A DNA stretch of 64,000 nt from contig NZ_UHCT01000001.1 of the NCBI RefSeq assembly GCF_900458435.1, positions 2,108,001-2,172,000 of the forward strand, given 5' to 3'. Position 1 is the stretch's first letter. Each line of letters opens with the position of its first letter. This document shows, piece by piece, positions 53,151-63,471 of the stretch. Made by a program: the position numbers and the translations under genes. The notes under the pieces are model-generated. The model saw only the letters and a list, made by a program, of their open reading frames with translations, ran no database searches and was not told where the DNA came from. The stretch is from Staphylococcus carnosus. Lineage in GTDB: Bacteria > Bacillota > Bacilli > Staphylococcales > Staphylococcaceae.

Positions 53151-53216
53151 TTAATTGTAAGACATTAAAATATTATAAATAAGGATTATAATCAACGGTT
53201 GCAGGTCCTTTGACAA
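53151..53216 (-). CDS. Possible 21-residue leader peptide upstream of tagO
   Basis: A TTG at 53216 follows AAAGGAGG with 6-base spacing, and opens 21 codons (begins LSKDLQPLIIILIYNILM) ending TAA at 53151. The ribosome site and start sit inside a stem AGGTCCCTTT / AAAGGACCT. It ends 48 bases before tagO. Could be translated regulation or a hairpin only. Confidence 0.35.
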   Translation of the reverse strand: MSKDLQPLIIILIYNILMSYN

Positions 53217-53383
53217 AGGGACCTCCTTTCATTTAACTAATTGTTAAATAATCTAATAACTTATTCTAACACGAAACAGAGTGAAATGTATTCTAAACCA
53301 ATAGTATTTTACTATGTTTTAGATGACAAAATGTATATTTTCACTTACAATAACTAAGTGGTAAAACAAAGGAGCAGATGAAT

Positions 53384-54451
53384 ATGATTGAAGCTATCAT
53401 TTATAATATTTCTGTTACCGTTGCAGGAATCTATCTCTTTCATAGGTTGCAATATTCAGAAACGAAGCAAATGAAATTTTCACAAACCTATGTCACTATT
53501 CTAATGACTGTGGTAGCACTTTTACTTGCTGCCTACCCTATTCCAGTCCATGATTATTTATTATTTTTAACATTCGTACCGCTGCTCTTCTTAGGTCGCT
53601 ATACTAATGTATTTTTCACGATGGTATCTGCAGCGATTATCTTTATAGTCGATGTTTTTGTATATGGCGATCCATTAGCTTATAACATTGCTTTATTGAT
53701 TATTGCACTTGCAGTCAGTGTTATCGGCCCATTTATTAAGCAAAATGATATTGTTTCTTTGCAAATATTAAATGCAATCAGTTTAATTATCTTAAGTATT
53801 ATTTCTATAATTACCAAGCTTTATACCTTGCAAGAAATCATTTATTTAATTCCAATATCATTTGTAGTCACAATTGCATCTTCTATTACTTTCGTAGATA
53901 TATGGCGTTTCTTCACTTTAGTTCAACGGTATGAAAGCGAAGATCGTTATGATTATCTGACAGGTTTAGGAAATGTAAAAGAATTTGACCGTTATTTGAA
54001 TAAAATGACAGATGAAGCGGATGAAAAATCAACAAGTTTAGGGTTGCTTTTAATTGATATCGACGGTTTTAAAGATGTCAACGACGCTTTTACTCACCGT
54101 TCTGGAGATGCAGTGCTCAAACAAATTTCGCAGCTCTTAATCAATTACGTCCCTCCAAACGTTCGTATATTCCGAAATGGCGGAGAAGAATTTTCAGTAG
54201 TAGTACTCGGTTATTCTTTAGACCAAAGCGTAAAGCTAGCTGAAAGTATACGTGCAGGTGTGGAACAATCTACTTTCCACTTGCCAGATAAAGAAGTCAT
54301 CAAATTATCAGTGTCAATCGGCATTGGTTATCTCACAGCAGATGATTACAAATCACAACGTAAAGTATTTAAAGATGCAGATGATATGCTGCATATGGCA
54401 AAAAATGAAGGTCGGAACCAAGTTATGTTTAATCCGATTGTTAAATCTTAA
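53384..54451 (+). CDS. gdpS: GGDEF domain protein GdpS
   Basis: 355 residues. Five or six N-terminal membrane spans (about 1-175, 5TMR-type sensor region) and a C-terminal GGDEF domain (about 185-350) with [18 protein letters not shown] and the active-site loop GGEEF at 266-270. Formally a diguanylate cyclase, but staphylococcal GdpS effects on biofilm and virulence have been reported as independent of c-di-GMP. Start at 53384 because GGAG is 9 bases upstream; the ATG at 53378 is too close. Adjacent to divergent tagO. Confidence 0.93.
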   Translation: MIEAIIYNISVTVAGIYLFHRLQYSETKQMKFSQTYVTILMTVVALLLAAYPIPVHDYLLFLTFVPLLFLGRYTNVFFTMVSAAIIFIVDVFVYGDPLAYNIALLIIALAVSVIGPFIKQNDIVSLQILNAISLIILSIISIITKLYTLQEIIYLIPISFVVTIASSITFVDIWRFFTLVQRYESEDRYDYLTGLGNVKEFDRYLNKMTDEADEKSTSLGLLLIDIDGFKDVNDAFTHRSGDAVLKQISQLLINYVPPNVRIFRNGGEEFSVVVLGYSLDQSVKLAESIRAGVEQSTFHLPDKEVIKLSVSIGIGYLTADDYKSQRKVFKDADDMLHMAKNEGRNQVMFNPIVKS

Positions 54452-54468
54452 AATTGAAATTATGAGAG

Positions 54469-54498
54469 GACTCAATTCTTATAGGATTGAGTCTTTTT
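54469..54498 (+). terminator. gdpS terminator
   Basis: GACTCAAT / ATTGAGTC around TCTTATAGG followed by TTTTTAA. Confidence 0.85.
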
Positions 54499-54655
54499 AA
54501 TTTCACTTCTTTTTAATCCCCCTGTTTCTTTTTTGACTTACTCATAATATTTTCTTTTTCAATTGTATTTCAAACTACCCAGTTCTATTGCAACTTTAAA
54601 GTGTTCCTTGTAAACTTTTAGTATCAACTATACAAACAAGAAGGAGAACTGCAAG

Positions 54656-55420
54656 GTGCCTGAAGAAGCAATTACGATAATTGATGAGAATAAAGTAATA
54701 GATGTAGTGATGACCGCGGGAAAAATATTATTAGAAAGCGGCGCAGAAACTTACCGCGTAGAAGATACGATGTCTCGTATTGCGTATAGTTATGGTTTAG
54801 ATAACACAAATAGTTTCGTTTCTAATACTGCTATTATCTTTTCTTTAAATGATCGTACAAACACCCGATTAATACGCGTGCGTGATCGCACAACTGATTT
54901 AGAAAAAATTGCACTCGCAAATAATATTTCTCGTAAAATCGCTAAGAAACAGCTGTCTATTGATGAAGCAAAATCTGAATTAATCCATTTGGAACATGCT
55001 TCATTGCAATACTCGTATTTAACGAAATTTATTGCAGTATCTATCGCATGTGGTTTCTTCTTATTCATGTTCGGCGGTGTAGCACAAGATTTCATTTACG
55101 CTATTATCGCTGGTGCTGGCGCTTATCTGACTTTTGATTACGTACAGCGTTTTATACAAATTAAATTTTTCTCTGAGTTTATTAGTGCCATTGTAGTTAT
55201 CGGCGTTGCTGCTGTGACCCATAAACTTGGATTGTCAGTAAATCAAGATATTATCACCATCGCTGGTGTCATGCCGCTAGTTCCAGGTATTTTGATAACA
55301 AACGCCATCAGGGACTTGATGGCCGGCGAACTGCTTGCGGGAATGTCACGCGGTATGGAAGCTGCTTTAACTGCATTTGCAATCGGAGCAGGTGTAGCAA
55401 TTATCTTACTCTTCTTTTAG
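54656..55420 (+). CDS. ThrE-type threonine/serine exporter, N-terminal subunit
   Basis: 254 residues, GTG start after AAGGAG. DUF1212/ThrE N-terminal part: soluble stretch with LLESGAETYRVEDTM and TNSFVSNTAI (1-115), then about five membrane spans including GVMPLVPGILITNAIRDLMAGEL. Together with the next gene it makes a split form of the ThrE exporter fold. Substrate by family inference only. Confidence 0.87.
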   Translation: MPEEAITIIDENKVIDVVMTAGKILLESGAETYRVEDTMSRIAYSYGLDNTNSFVSNTAIIFSLNDRTNTRLIRVRDRTTDLEKIALANNISRKIAKKQLSIDEAKSELIHLEHASLQYSYLTKFIAVSIACGFFLFMFGGVAQDFIYAIIAGAGAYLTFDYVQRFIQIKFFSEFISAIVVIGVAAVTHKLGLSVNQDIITIAGVMPLVPGILITNAIRDLMAGELLAGMSRGMEAALTAFAIGAGVAIILLFF

Positions 55421-55426
55421 AAAGGC

Positions 55427-55936
55427 GTGCTTAAAAAAATGTTTTCACAATATATCTTTCAATTTTTGATCAGTTTTTGTTCAACATTGCTGTTCTCAAT
55501 ACTTTTTAATGCGCCGCGTAAATTGCTGCCTGCTTGCGGCTTCGTTGGAGCAATGGGTTGGATTATTTATGTCATTGCAATGGATATGAATACTGGTAAA
55601 GTTGCAGCATCATTTCTCGGTAGCTTTATTTTAGCTATTATGAGTCATACAATGAGCAAACGTTATTTCCAACCTGTAATTATCTTTATCGTACCTGGTA
55701 TTATTCCGCTCGTTCCAGGAGGAGCAGCATACGAAGCAACACGATTCTTAGTTACGAATCAATATACACATGCTGTAAATACCTTTTTAGAAGTAACATT
55801 GATATCAGGTGCCATCGCTTTCGGCATTTTATGTGCTGAAATCGCTTATCACACATACAATCGTATTAGAGCGAATTATGGTAAAATGAAAGGCAAGTCA
55901 TATCATAAGCAATTTAATATGAACAATAGAAGTTAA
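55427..55936 (+). CDS. ThrE-type exporter, C-terminal subunit (DUF3815)
   Basis: 169 residues, about five membrane spans, with [13 protein letters not shown] and the pore-like [19 protein letters not shown]. Six bases after the first half. GTG at 55427 is used, but AAAGG is very close to it; the ATG at 55439 (165 residues) is also possible. The pair is followed by pepT, 13 bases on, suggesting one operon that links peptide breakdown to amino-acid export. Confidence 0.87.
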   Translation: MLKKMFSQYIFQFLISFCSTLLFSILFNAPRKLLPACGFVGAMGWIIYVIAMDMNTGKVAASFLGSFILAIMSHTMSKRYFQPVIIFIVPGIIPLVPGGAAYEATRFLVTNQYTHAVNTFLEVTLISGAIAFGILCAEIAYHTYNRIRANYGKMKGKSYHKQFNMNNRS

Positions 55937-55949
55937 GGGGTGCATAAAA

Positions 55950-57182
55950 GTGAAAGAAGAATTAATCGACAGACTTAAACGTTATGCCGAGATTGATACA
56001 CAATCTGACCCAGATTCAGAATCTACACCTTCTACAGAGAAACAGCGGGATTTATTGAATCTACTTAAACAAGAGTTAGAAGAATTAGGGTTGCAAACAG
56101 ACATAGATGACAACGGTTATTTATTTGCAACGTTGGAAAGCAACATTGCTAATGAAGTACCGACAGTCGGCTTCTTAGCACACGTAGACACTTCACATGA
56201 TTTCAATGCTTCAAATGTAAAACCGCAAATCATTGAAAATTACGATGGTAAACCCATTCAACTCGGGGATACAGATCGTGAATTAAACCAAGAGGTCTTC
56301 CCTGCTATGAAATCAGTAGAAGGACATACATTAATGATTACAGATGGTACATCATTACTCGGTGCTGATGATAAAGCAGGTGTTGCTGAAATTATGACAG
56401 CATTAACTTACTTAGTTGAACATCCTGAAGTGAAGCATGGTCGTATCCGTGTTGCCTTCACACCTGATGAAGAAATCGGTCGCGGCCCTCATAAATTTGA
56501 TGTTAAACGTTTTGATGCTGATTTTGCTTATACAATGGACGGCAGCCAGTATGGCGAATTACAATTTGAAAGTTTCAATGCTGCTGAAGCAACTATCACT
56601 TGTCATGGTGTCAATGTCCATCCGGGCTCCGCTAAAGATGTAATGGTAAATGCCATTAAATTAGGAGAACGTTTTGACAGTATGCTTCCTGAAGATGAAG
56701 TACCTGAAAAAACAGAAGGCTATGAAGGCTTCTTCCATCTTATGAACTTTAACGGTACAACAGAAAAAGCACAATTAAAATATATTATTCGTGATCATGA
56801 CCGCGAACGTTTTGAAGCACGTAAAGCTTGCTTGTTAGAAATTCGCGATCAAATCAATACAGTCTATAATAATGATCCTGTTGAAGTTGATATGTATGAC
56901 CAATATCATAATATGGCAGAAAAAATTAACGAAGTACCTGAAGTGATTGAAGTACCAAAACGTGTCTTCAAAAAATTAGGTATCGAGCCGAATACCGAGC
57001 CTATTCGTGGTGGTACAGACGGGTCTCAATTATCATTCATGGGCTTACCAACGCCTAACATCTTTACAGGCTGCGATAATTTCCATGGGCCTTTCGAATA
57101 TGCTTCTATCGACGTAATGGAACGTGCAGTAGAAGTTATTTTAGGAATAGCTGAAGAAATTGCACAGCCAACTGATAAATAA
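55950..57182 (+). CDS. pepT: Peptidase T (tripeptidase)
   Basis: 410 residues, M20 family di-zinc aminotripeptidase. Start [16 protein letters not shown], zinc-binding [12 protein letters not shown] (His and Asp), [21 protein letters not shown] (catalytic Glu), and late [16 protein letters not shown] start at 55950 with AAGGGGTG upstream. Cytosolic, removes N-terminal residues of tripeptides. Confidence 0.97.
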   Translation: MKEELIDRLKRYAEIDTQSDPDSESTPSTEKQRDLLNLLKQELEELGLQTDIDDNGYLFATLESNIANEVPTVGFLAHVDTSHDFNASNVKPQIIENYDGKPIQLGDTDRELNQEVFPAMKSVEGHTLMITDGTSLLGADDKAGVAEIMTALTYLVEHPEVKHGRIRVAFTPDEEIGRGPHKFDVKRFDADFAYTMDGSQYGELQFESFNAAEATITCHGVNVHPGSAKDVMVNAIKLGERFDSMLPEDEVPEKTEGYEGFFHLMNFNGTTEKAQLKYIIRDHDRERFEARKACLLEIRDQINTVYNNDPVEVDMYDQYHNMAEKINEVPEVIEVPKRVFKKLGIEPNTEPIRGGTDGSQLSFMGLPTPNIFTGCDNFHGPFEYASIDVMERAVEVILGIAEEIAQPTDK

Positions 57183-57193
57183 TTCAATATAAC

Positions 57194-57233
57194 AAAAAGG
57201 CGGAAACACATAGTTAAGTGTTTCCGTCTTTTT
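57194..57233 (+). terminator. pepT terminator
   Basis: AAAAAGGCGGAAACAC / GTGTTTCCGTCTTTTT around an 8-base loop. Confidence 0.9.
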
Positions 57234-57248
57234 ACTGTACTCAGTTAA

Positions 57249-58379
57249 TTATGATTTCTTATCCACATCAAATTGTGCTTTCAACAATTTAAGCGCTTGT
57301 ACTGCATAAAATCGAATTTGAATACCTGCTTTGAAGCTTGTATAATGTTCAGGCATCTCCATAAACAAATTAAACATACCTGTCACACCTAAAGCTTCAT
57401 AACGGTCAAATTTATCATTTGTCGCATTAATCGCAATACACGGTTTATGATATTTCGTTGCTAATTCTGCAATACGTAATGTTGTCGTTTCAAGTAAATG
57501 ATCCGCTTCATTTATCCCTTCACCGAACATCACCAAATCAGCTTGTTCAATCAAATCTTCCAAATGTGTAATTTGGTCCACAAGATTATGACTCGTTAAA
57601 ATTTCCGCATCATAAAGTGCTGCAAATATAGCTGCTACGCCGCCTCCAGCGCCGCCGCGTTCTACTGTGCTTGTGACTAGGTGTGCTTCGTTTTTCAAAA
57701 TTTCACTGAAATACCATACAAGATTATCGATTGTTGCCGCTTCTTCACGCGTAATATCTAATAACGGATAAACTTGCATAATTTCACTTTGTTTGCCATA
57801 CATCTTACTCGCAAAATCTGACACCAGCTGAATACGCACTTGAGCCAAACGCAGATGTAAATTAGATAAGTCAACATGACGGATATATTTTAAGACTTCA
57901 GCACCTTTTCTCGTATCAATCGGTTGACCTTCGTCATCATAATATCTTGCTCCGAGAGCTTGAAGCATACCGGCACCGCCATCAAAACTTGCAATATTCC
58001 CTAAAGAAATCACTAAATGTTCTGCATCATTATCTAATGCTTTAGAAATCAACTCACCTAATCCATAACTTGAACGCTTGCCGATTGGTTTTTCACCTTG
58101 TAAAAACAAGTCAGCTTCAATCACTGTCATACCGTTTTCAGTTTTGCCATATACAGCTTCAACTTGATTCATATCTGCATTATGTACCATTTCACGATAC
58201 TTCGTACCCGATTGCCACAAGAACACAGAATCCATTAATTCATGGCGACCATTAAATAGCGGTACCTGAACAATGTCTGCATTTTCAATTTGACTTGCGA
58301 CCGCTTCTTCTACATAGCGGTTGGCTTCATAACTTGAAACGATACCATTAAATTCATCCATCGCAACTAATACTCTCAT
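57249..58379 (-). CDS. glxK: Glycerate kinase
   Basis: 376 residues, GckA/GlxK family. DEFNGIVSSYEANRYVEEAV start, GRHELMDSVFLWQSG, LGNIASFDGGAGMLQALGARYYD, ERGGAGGGVAA and GEGINEADHL. Phosphorylates glycerate to a phosphoglycerate, feeding the lower glycolytic segment encoded earlier in the window. Some family residues are altered (AFKGSxSS-type motif appears as NGIVSSYEAN), so activity is inferred. Confidence 0.88.
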   Translation of the reverse strand: MRVLVAMDEFNGIVSSYEANRYVEEAVASQIENADIVQVPLFNGRHELMDSVFLWQSGTKYREMVHNADMNQVEAVYGKTENGMTVIEADLFLQGEKPIGKRSSYGLGELISKALDNDAEHLVISLGNIASFDGGAGMLQALGARYYDDEGQPIDTRKGAEVLKYIRHVDLSNLHLRLAQVRIQLVSDFASKMYGKQSEIMQVYPLLDITREEAATIDNLVWYFSEILKNEAHLVTSTVERGGAGGGVAAIFAALYDAEILTSHNLVDQITHLEDLIEQADLVMFGEGINEADHLLETTTLRIAELATKYHKPCIAINATNDKFDRYEALGVTGMFNLFMEMPEHYTSFKAGIQIRFYAVQALKLLKAQFDVDKKS

Positions 58380-58484
58380 CTTGTCACCTCAAATAAAGTT
58401 TCCCAATGTTTTTCATATGATTCACTATAATATTATACAGACCTTACTAAAAAAAGCCCACTCTAACGCCCGACTGATACTGCT

Positions 58485-58563
58485 AAAAAATAAACTCCAA
58501 GCAATAGCGGATACGATTGACACTGTTCATTAAACTTCAGACCTGCATCCATTGCTTGGAGTT
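58485..58563 (-). terminator. Long-loop terminator of bacilliredoxin gene
   Basis: 13-base perfect arms AACTCCAAGCAAT (58563-58551) and ATTGCTTGGAGTT (58505-58493), separated by about 45 bases, followed by TATTTTTTAG on the minus strand. Confidence 0.7.
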
Positions 58564-58613
58564 GCGATTTCATATTTATACTCTTGTTATTTGTTAAGAC
58601 AATGAACTTTCAA

Positions 58614-58934
58614 TTATTCTTCAGCTTGCGCTAATGAAGAAACATTAATGTCATCATGACTCGCATGCCATTTCACTTTGCCATCTACAAAGTAGAAAGC
58701 TTGCGGTGATTCATGTTTTACCCCTGTTTCTTCTGCAATATAATTTGAAAGATTTCTTTGTTCTTGTACCACTAAATAATAGCCTGCGATATCGCGTTCA
58801 TATAAAAATTTGTTGAATTGATCATATGCATTCGCAGAAATCGGGCAAGTGTTACTGTGTTTCAAAATAAATACATCTTTGTTGTCGTTGATTACCTGTT
58901 CGAACTGGTCAATCGAAGTCAGCTTTGTAGCCAT
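58614..58934 (-). CDS. brxC: Monothiol bacilliredoxin BrxC/YtxJ
   Basis: 106 residues, thioredoxin fold. A single active-site Cys30 in SNTCPIS and QAFYFVDGKVKWHASH fit the YtxJ family, which removes bacillithiol from proteins. Start at MATKLTSIDQ, GAGGTG upstream. Alone between two terminator-bearing gaps; redox stress response expected but not shown. Confidence 0.88.
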   Translation of the reverse strand: MATKLTSIDQFEQVINDNKDVFILKHSNTCPISANAYDQFNKFLYERDIAGYYLVVQEQRNLSNYIAEETGVKHESPQAFYFVDGKVKWHASHDDINVSSLAQAEE

Positions 58935-59072
58935 TCTATTCACCTCTAAAAATATTTATCACATTAAGTGATAGTCCCTTTATTTTCATATTTCAATGTG
59001 TCTAATTATACACACTTTATATTTCAATGTTAACCGAAATACTAATATTTTTAATCCATTTTCTTAATAATT

Positions 59073-59966
59073 CTATTTTACATCCTGTTTCAAATGCTTC
59101 AATGCTTTATTGTATTTTTGATGATACTCACTTAAATCTTTCCCTGTTAAAGGCAATTTATTCATATCATATTGCTCTAATTTTGTACTGATATCAATCG
59201 TTTGCTGTCTTGTTTCATAGTAATTCTGCAAACTATAATACATTTCTATCGCACTTTGACGTGCTTTTGTCGTTTCATTATCAGTCACCGTAGATTGATT
59301 TAAATCTTCTATCTGTTTTGAAATCAAAGGTTCTATTTTATCTTTGATGACCACTTTAGTTTGCTTAGGATCTTCGGCATCCAGATATTTTTTAGCTACT
59401 TCTTGCAATTTTTTATTATTATCTTTCAATTTGCCTACCAATGCATCTGCACTTTTATTTTCGCCCGCTTTCTTTGCGTCTGCTACTTTAATTTCTAATT
59501 GTGCTCTTCGTTTTTCAAATAAACGCGTGTAATTCAAAATATCTTCATTCGTTTTAACAGATTGATTACAAAGTCTGATATAATCTCTATCTTTTTTCAA
59601 TGCTTTTTCTTGCTGATCTACTTCTTTTAAATATTCTGTTCTTAATTGCTTCACAGCTTTCGTGTCAGCTGGAAGTGAATGTGCGGCTTCTTTATATGAT
59701 TTAAAGGCTGGCATTAATTTCTTATCCATATCCTTGCTCATCTGCTCAAAATCTTCTTTATTTCTATCTGTTAAATCTGACTTGCTCAGCTCGTTCAAAC
59801 GATTCAAATGTATATCATCCATTGTCTTTTTAACATGGTCTTGTTTTTTATCTACTTCAGACATTGACTGTTCGAATTGATTTAAATCAGACTGAGTTCT
59901 ATTGCCGCATGCAACTAATGAAAACGTTGCACAAAGCAGCAAAAACGCCAGAAGCCATGGTTTCAT
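59073..59966 (-). CDS. YkyA-like lipoprotein
   Basis: 297 residues with a lipoprotein signal peptide, lipobox LVAC and Cys20. The mature part is almost wholly helical and charged (repeated K/E/D/Q), likely a coiled coil on the outer face of the membrane, with EMYYSLQNYYETRQQ near 245 characteristic of the YkyA (PF10368) family. Function uncertain; linked to the cell wall in some species. Divergent from the GrpB gene. Confidence 0.85.
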   Translation of the reverse strand: MKPWLLAFLLLCATFSLVACGNRTQSDLNQFEQSMSEVDKKQDHVKKTMDDIHLNRLNELSKSDLTDRNKEDFEQMSKDMDKKLMPAFKSYKEAAHSLPADTKAVKQLRTEYLKEVDQQEKALKKDRDYIRLCNQSVKTNEDILNYTRLFEKRRAQLEIKVADAKKAGENKSADALVGKLKDNNKKLQEVAKKYLDAEDPKQTKVVIKDKIEPLISKQIEDLNQSTVTDNETTKARQSAIEMYYSLQNYYETRQQTIDISTKLEQYDMNKLPLTGKDLSEYHQKYNKALKHLKQDVK

Positions 59967-60070
59967 GCTCGTCCACTCCTGTCTGTTTCTTTAATTTTTC
60001 TCTTTAATGTTTGAGTATGCCAGATTCCATATTATAATACCTGTATGACTTTTACAAAGGACGGTTATAT

Positions 60071-60595
60071 ATGTACACAAAGACACAACCACTCATTAGT
60101 GATGCGAACTTATTAGTAGTGTATCATAATCTTTTCGAAGACTATCATAATTTATTGTTCGGATTGTTGGATACACCTGTAAAAGCAGTACATCATATTG
60201 GAGGAACCGCACATTTTAAATATCCTACCGAACCGATTTTAGATATTTTAGTAGGTGTCAATAACTTGCACGATATTACATCTTTAGATGAGAAACGCTT
60301 AAATTATGCCGGTTTTTATCGCATTCATCATCAATATAAGAAAAAAGTAATGATGGTCAAGTTTAATAATTTGATTGATTTAAAGCAAGAAGTACGTTTA
60401 CATATTCTGCAAATCGAATCTGAAATGTATGATCAATATCTTCAAATGCAGCGAGCTTTAAAGGACGATCATCAACTTGCACAACAATTCAAAACAGAAA
60501 AAGAACAACTGCATGCTTCACCATCTTCCATTCGTGATTATGAAACACAAAAAGAAACTTTATTTGAAAAGTTATCAAAACAAATTCGTGATTAA
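60071..60595 (+). CDS. GrpB/UPF0157 family protein
   Basis: 174 residues, nucleotidyltransferase-fold family. VKAVHHIGGTAHFKYPTEPILDILVGV corresponds to the IxHIGSTSVPGLPAKPIID block of relatives, with the usual Asp/Asp pair (DILVG) partly kept. LHILQ and a helical C-terminus follow. The Ser/Thr of HIGST is changed (HIGGT), so activity may differ. No ribosome site problem: AAAGGACGG. Confidence 0.8.
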   Translation: MYTKTQPLISDANLLVVYHNLFEDYHNLLFGLLDTPVKAVHHIGGTAHFKYPTEPILDILVGVNNLHDITSLDEKRLNYAGFYRIHHQYKKKVMMVKFNNLIDLKQEVRLHILQIESEMYDQYLQMQRALKDDHQLAQQFKTEKEQLHASPSSIRDYETQKETLFEKLSKQIRD

Positions 60596-60674
60596 TCGTT
60601 ACTTTGCCTTTCGCAAATTAGCGTAATCATTGCTATAATAAGTAAATGAAAATAATTGAAAGGGAGTTCTATCC

Positions 60675-61601
60675 TTGCATAAAGATGACATCCTAAAGGA
60701 ACTAAAAAAAGTTCTGCCAGAAGAAATTATTAAAGTAGATGAACCATTAAAACGTTATACGTATACACAAACTGGTGGTAATGCAGACTTCTATTTAAGT
60801 CCGACAACAAATGAACAAGTTCAAGCAATCAATCACCTAGCACGTATGAATAACATTCCAGTAACATATCTAGGCAATGGTTCGAACATTATCATCCGTG
60901 AAGGCGGTATTCGCGGTATCGTCTTAAGTTTATTATCTATGGATTATATTAAAGTTGAAGATAATGTGATTATTGCGGGAAGCGGTGCAGCGATTATCGA
61001 TGTATCTCGTAAAGCACGTGATTATTCCTTAACAGGTTTAGAATTCGCTTGCGGTATACCCGGTTCAATCGGCGGCGCTGTATTTATGAATGCAGGTGCT
61101 TATGGCGGTGAGGTCCGTGATTGTATCGAACATGCAGTTTGTGTCAATGAACGCGGAGAAATCGTCACATTAACACGCGATGAGTTAGAACTTGGTTACC
61201 GCAGCAGTATTGTTCAAAAACAACATTTAGTGGTGCTTGAAGCATCCTTTAATTTAGCACCTGGTAATCAAGAAGAAATTCAATCTGTGATGGATGACCT
61301 GACAAATCGTCGTGAAACAAAACAACCGCTTGAATACCCTTCTTGCGGCAGTGTTTTCCAAAGACCACCCGGCCACTTTGCCGGTAAATTAATCCAAGAT
61401 TCTGAGCTGCAAGGCCATCGCATCGGCGGCGTAGAAGTTTCAAAAAAACATGCTGGTTTCATGGTCAACGTAGATAACGGGACTGCAACTGATTATGAAG
61501 ATTTAATACATCACGTGCAAAACGTTGTTAAAGAAAAATTCGATGTAGAATTGCATCCAGAAGTACGTATTATCGGCGATCATCCAGAAGAGCATCAATA
61601 A
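60675..61601 (+). CDS. murB: UDP-N-acetylenolpyruvoylglucosamine reductase
   Basis: 308 residues, TTG start after AAAGGGAG. FAD-dependent second committed step to UDP-MurNAc. [63 protein letters not shown] (catalytic Ser in SCGSVF) and C-terminal HPEVRIIG (proton-donating Glu). Type IIb-like short form, as in other staphylococci. Confidence 0.97.
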   Translation: MHKDDILKELKKVLPEEIIKVDEPLKRYTYTQTGGNADFYLSPTTNEQVQAINHLARMNNIPVTYLGNGSNIIIREGGIRGIVLSLLSMDYIKVEDNVIIAGSGAAIIDVSRKARDYSLTGLEFACGIPGSIGGAVFMNAGAYGGEVRDCIEHAVCVNERGEIVTLTRDELELGYRSSIVQKQHLVVLEASFNLAPGNQEEIQSVMDDLTNRRETKQPLEYPSCGSVFQRPPGHFAGKLIQDSELQGHRIGGVEVSKKHAGFMVNVDNGTATDYEDLIHHVQNVVKEKFDVELHPEVRIIGDHPEEHQ

Positions 61602-61613
61602 GGATTTACATTT

Positions 61614-61952
61614 ATGACAGAATACGATAAAAATGGTACACCTATTGTACATGGTATCGATTTAGATCACGAAACACGCTGCACACACTATCATACACCG
61701 CTTGATGTGGTAGCAATGCGCTTCAAATGCTGTGATAAGTATTATGCATGCATTCATTGTCATAATGAATGCGAAGACCATGAACCAATACCTTGGTCTA
61801 AAGATGAGCAAGATACATTGGCTGTGATGTGCGGTGTCTGTAAATATGAAATGACTATTCGTGAATATGTAAACACTGATCAATGTCCGAATTGCAGCGC
61901 ATCCTTTAATCCAAGGTGCGAAGCGTATTATCCTTATTATTTTACTTTATAA
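61614..61952 (+). CDS. CHY zinc-finger protein
   Basis: 112 residues. The CHY-type cluster: CTHYHTPLDVVAMRFKCC, YYACIHCHNECEDH, then a second CGVCKYEM / CPNCSASFNPRC set, about twelve Cys/His in all, enough for several zinc ions. 12 bases after murB, so cotranscribed. Biological role unknown; it is a conserved murB neighbour in staphylococci as I recall. Confidence 0.9.
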   Translation: MTEYDKNGTPIVHGIDLDHETRCTHYHTPLDVVAMRFKCCDKYYACIHCHNECEDHEPIPWSKDEQDTLAVMCGVCKYEMTIREYVNTDQCPNCSASFNPRCEAYYPYYFTL

Positions 61953-61960
61953 AATCTCAT

Positions 61961-61998
61961 AAAAGCTGAAATGACTTAATCGTTGTTTCAGCTTTTAA
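61961..61998 (+). terminator. Terminator after murB-CHY operon
   Basis: AAAAGCTGAAA / TTTCAGCTTTT stem, short trailing T-tract. Confidence 0.8.
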
Positions 61999-62023
61999 AT
62001 TTGTATAAAAAGGAGTCATTGAA

Positions 62024-62287
62024 TTGGAACAAGAAAAAGTTTCACACAAAGGGCTTAAAGCTCTCAAATTCTCAGGTACTTTATGCTTGATTTTAGGCCC
62101 TGTTACGACGATTATACAAATCTATTCTGACACTACTCATCAATCTACTACATTGATTATCCCTCCGTTTTTCTACATAGCCTCAATACTCCTATACCTT
62201 ATTTTCGATATTTTGATCAAAGACAAAAAAAGAATAATCACAGATATCGTAATTTTCATTTTTATTTTATTGATTTTCATTCTTTAA
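62024..62287 (+). CDS. Small membrane protein, unknown function
   Basis: 87 residues from a TTG start after AAAGGAG. Three predicted spans (about 15-30, 43-62, 70-87). No family recognised. Composition and a good ribosome site support a real gene; followed by a bidirectional terminator. Confidence 0.6.
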   Translation: MEQEKVSHKGLKALKFSGTLCLILGPVTTIIQIYSDTTHQSTTLIIPPFFYIASILLYLIFDILIKDKKRIITDIVIFIFILLIFIL

Positions 62288-62358
62288 CTTCAAACATTAA
62301 TTTACGTAATAGAATTGCTCAAAGAATATATCACCCCAATTAATAGCTTCTCATAAAG

Positions 62359-62402
62359 AAATACACCAATTCCCTTTAATATAGGCAATTGGTGTATTTT
62401 TC
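62359..62402. terminator. Bidirectional terminator
   Basis: AAATACACCAATT / AATTGGTGTATTTTT around a 15-base loop, between convergent genes. Confidence 0.85.
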
Positions 62403-62442
62403 AGAGATTTAAACCCCCATTCAAACCTCTTTCAACATATTT

Positions 62443-63471
62443 TTATTCTACAACTTTTTTCAATTCATCAATTTGTTTCATTGTAGTTGTTGTTGAACCT
62501 GATGCGAAGTACCATAATTTTGGATCAAGTTCATAAACTTTATCATCTTTGATTGCTTTAACATTTTTAATAACCGCATTTCCTAATGTTTGTTTCGCAG
62601 TTGATTTTTCTCCAATTGCTTGGCCGCGGTCCATTGCTAAAATAACATCAGGATTTTTCTCGTTAATATATTCATTTGTAACGTTTTGACCATGTGAACC
62701 TGCTTTAACATTTTTATCAGCAGGTTTAAAACCTAAAGTATTATATACAAGACTGCCGAAACGTTCTTTAGGACCGTAAGTTGATAATTCACCTTCGTTA
62801 ACAAGTAAATACATGACTGTTTTATCGAATTTTTTCGTTTTGTCTTTCATGTCTGCAATTTTATTATCTAAGTCTTTATTCAAATCTTTGGCTTTATCTT
62901 CTTTATCGTAGATTTTACCTAAGTTTTCAGTGTTTTGTTTCATTGATTTCACATAATCTTTATCATCTGCACCTACATATACTACTTTAGCTTTCGGTGC
63001 TGCTTTTTTGAATTCATCGATATTTTTTTGATTAGCTGTTCTACCGGAAATAAAGATTACTTCTGGTTTAGCTTGTGCCACTTTATCGAAATTCACTTCT
63101 TTTAAAGAACCTGTGTTGATATACTTATCATCTTTAAATTCTTTTAAGAAATCAGGTAAAGAACTGTTGTTTTCACCTTTAGGCATACCTTTGACTTTAT
63201 CAGCAACGCCTAATGCTTTTAATGTATCTAATGCACCATAATCTAAGACAATCGCATTTTTAGGATTTACTGGTACGTCTACTGTATTTTTCACTTGCTT
63301 AGCATCACTGCCTTTTGGATCTTTACCACTTAACTCATAGTTGTTTTCAATCTTAACTGTTTTTTGATCTGACTCGCCTTTTTTAGATTCATCCTTTGAT
63401 GAACTGTCATTGCTGCAAGCTGCAAATAAAAACATTATACTAATTAATAAAAATAAGCCTAGTTTCTTCAT
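62443..63471 (-). CDS. sstD: Iron-siderophore ABC transporter substrate-binding lipoprotein SstD
   Basis: 342 residues. Lipobox FAACS with Cys19, a charged tether (20-55), then a helical-backbone periplasmic-binding-like fold of the FecCD/TroA-like class: NAIVLDYGALDTLKALGVADKVKG, INTGSLKEVNFDKVAQAKPEVIFISGR, NPDVILAMDRGQ. In S. aureus SstABCD imports catechol siderophores and catecholamine-iron. Assigned SstD from position after murB and next to an ABC ATPase; ligand not proved. No Fur box found. Confidence 0.85.
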   Translation of the reverse strand: MKKLGLFLLISIMFLFAACSNDSSSKDESKKGESDQKTVKIENNYELSGKDPKGSDAKQVKNTVDVPVNPKNAIVLDYGALDTLKALGVADKVKGMPKGENNSSLPDFLKEFKDDKYINTGSLKEVNFDKVAQAKPEVIFISGRTANQKNIDEFKKAAPKAKVVYVGADDKDYVKSMKQNTENLGKIYDKEDKAKDLNKDLDNKIADMKDKTKKFDKTVMYLLVNEGELSTYGPKERFGSLVYNTLGFKPADKNVKAGSHGQNVTNEYINEKNPDVILAMDRGQAIGEKSTAKQTLGNAVIKNVKAIKDDKVYELDPKLWYFASGSTTTTMKQIDELKKVVE

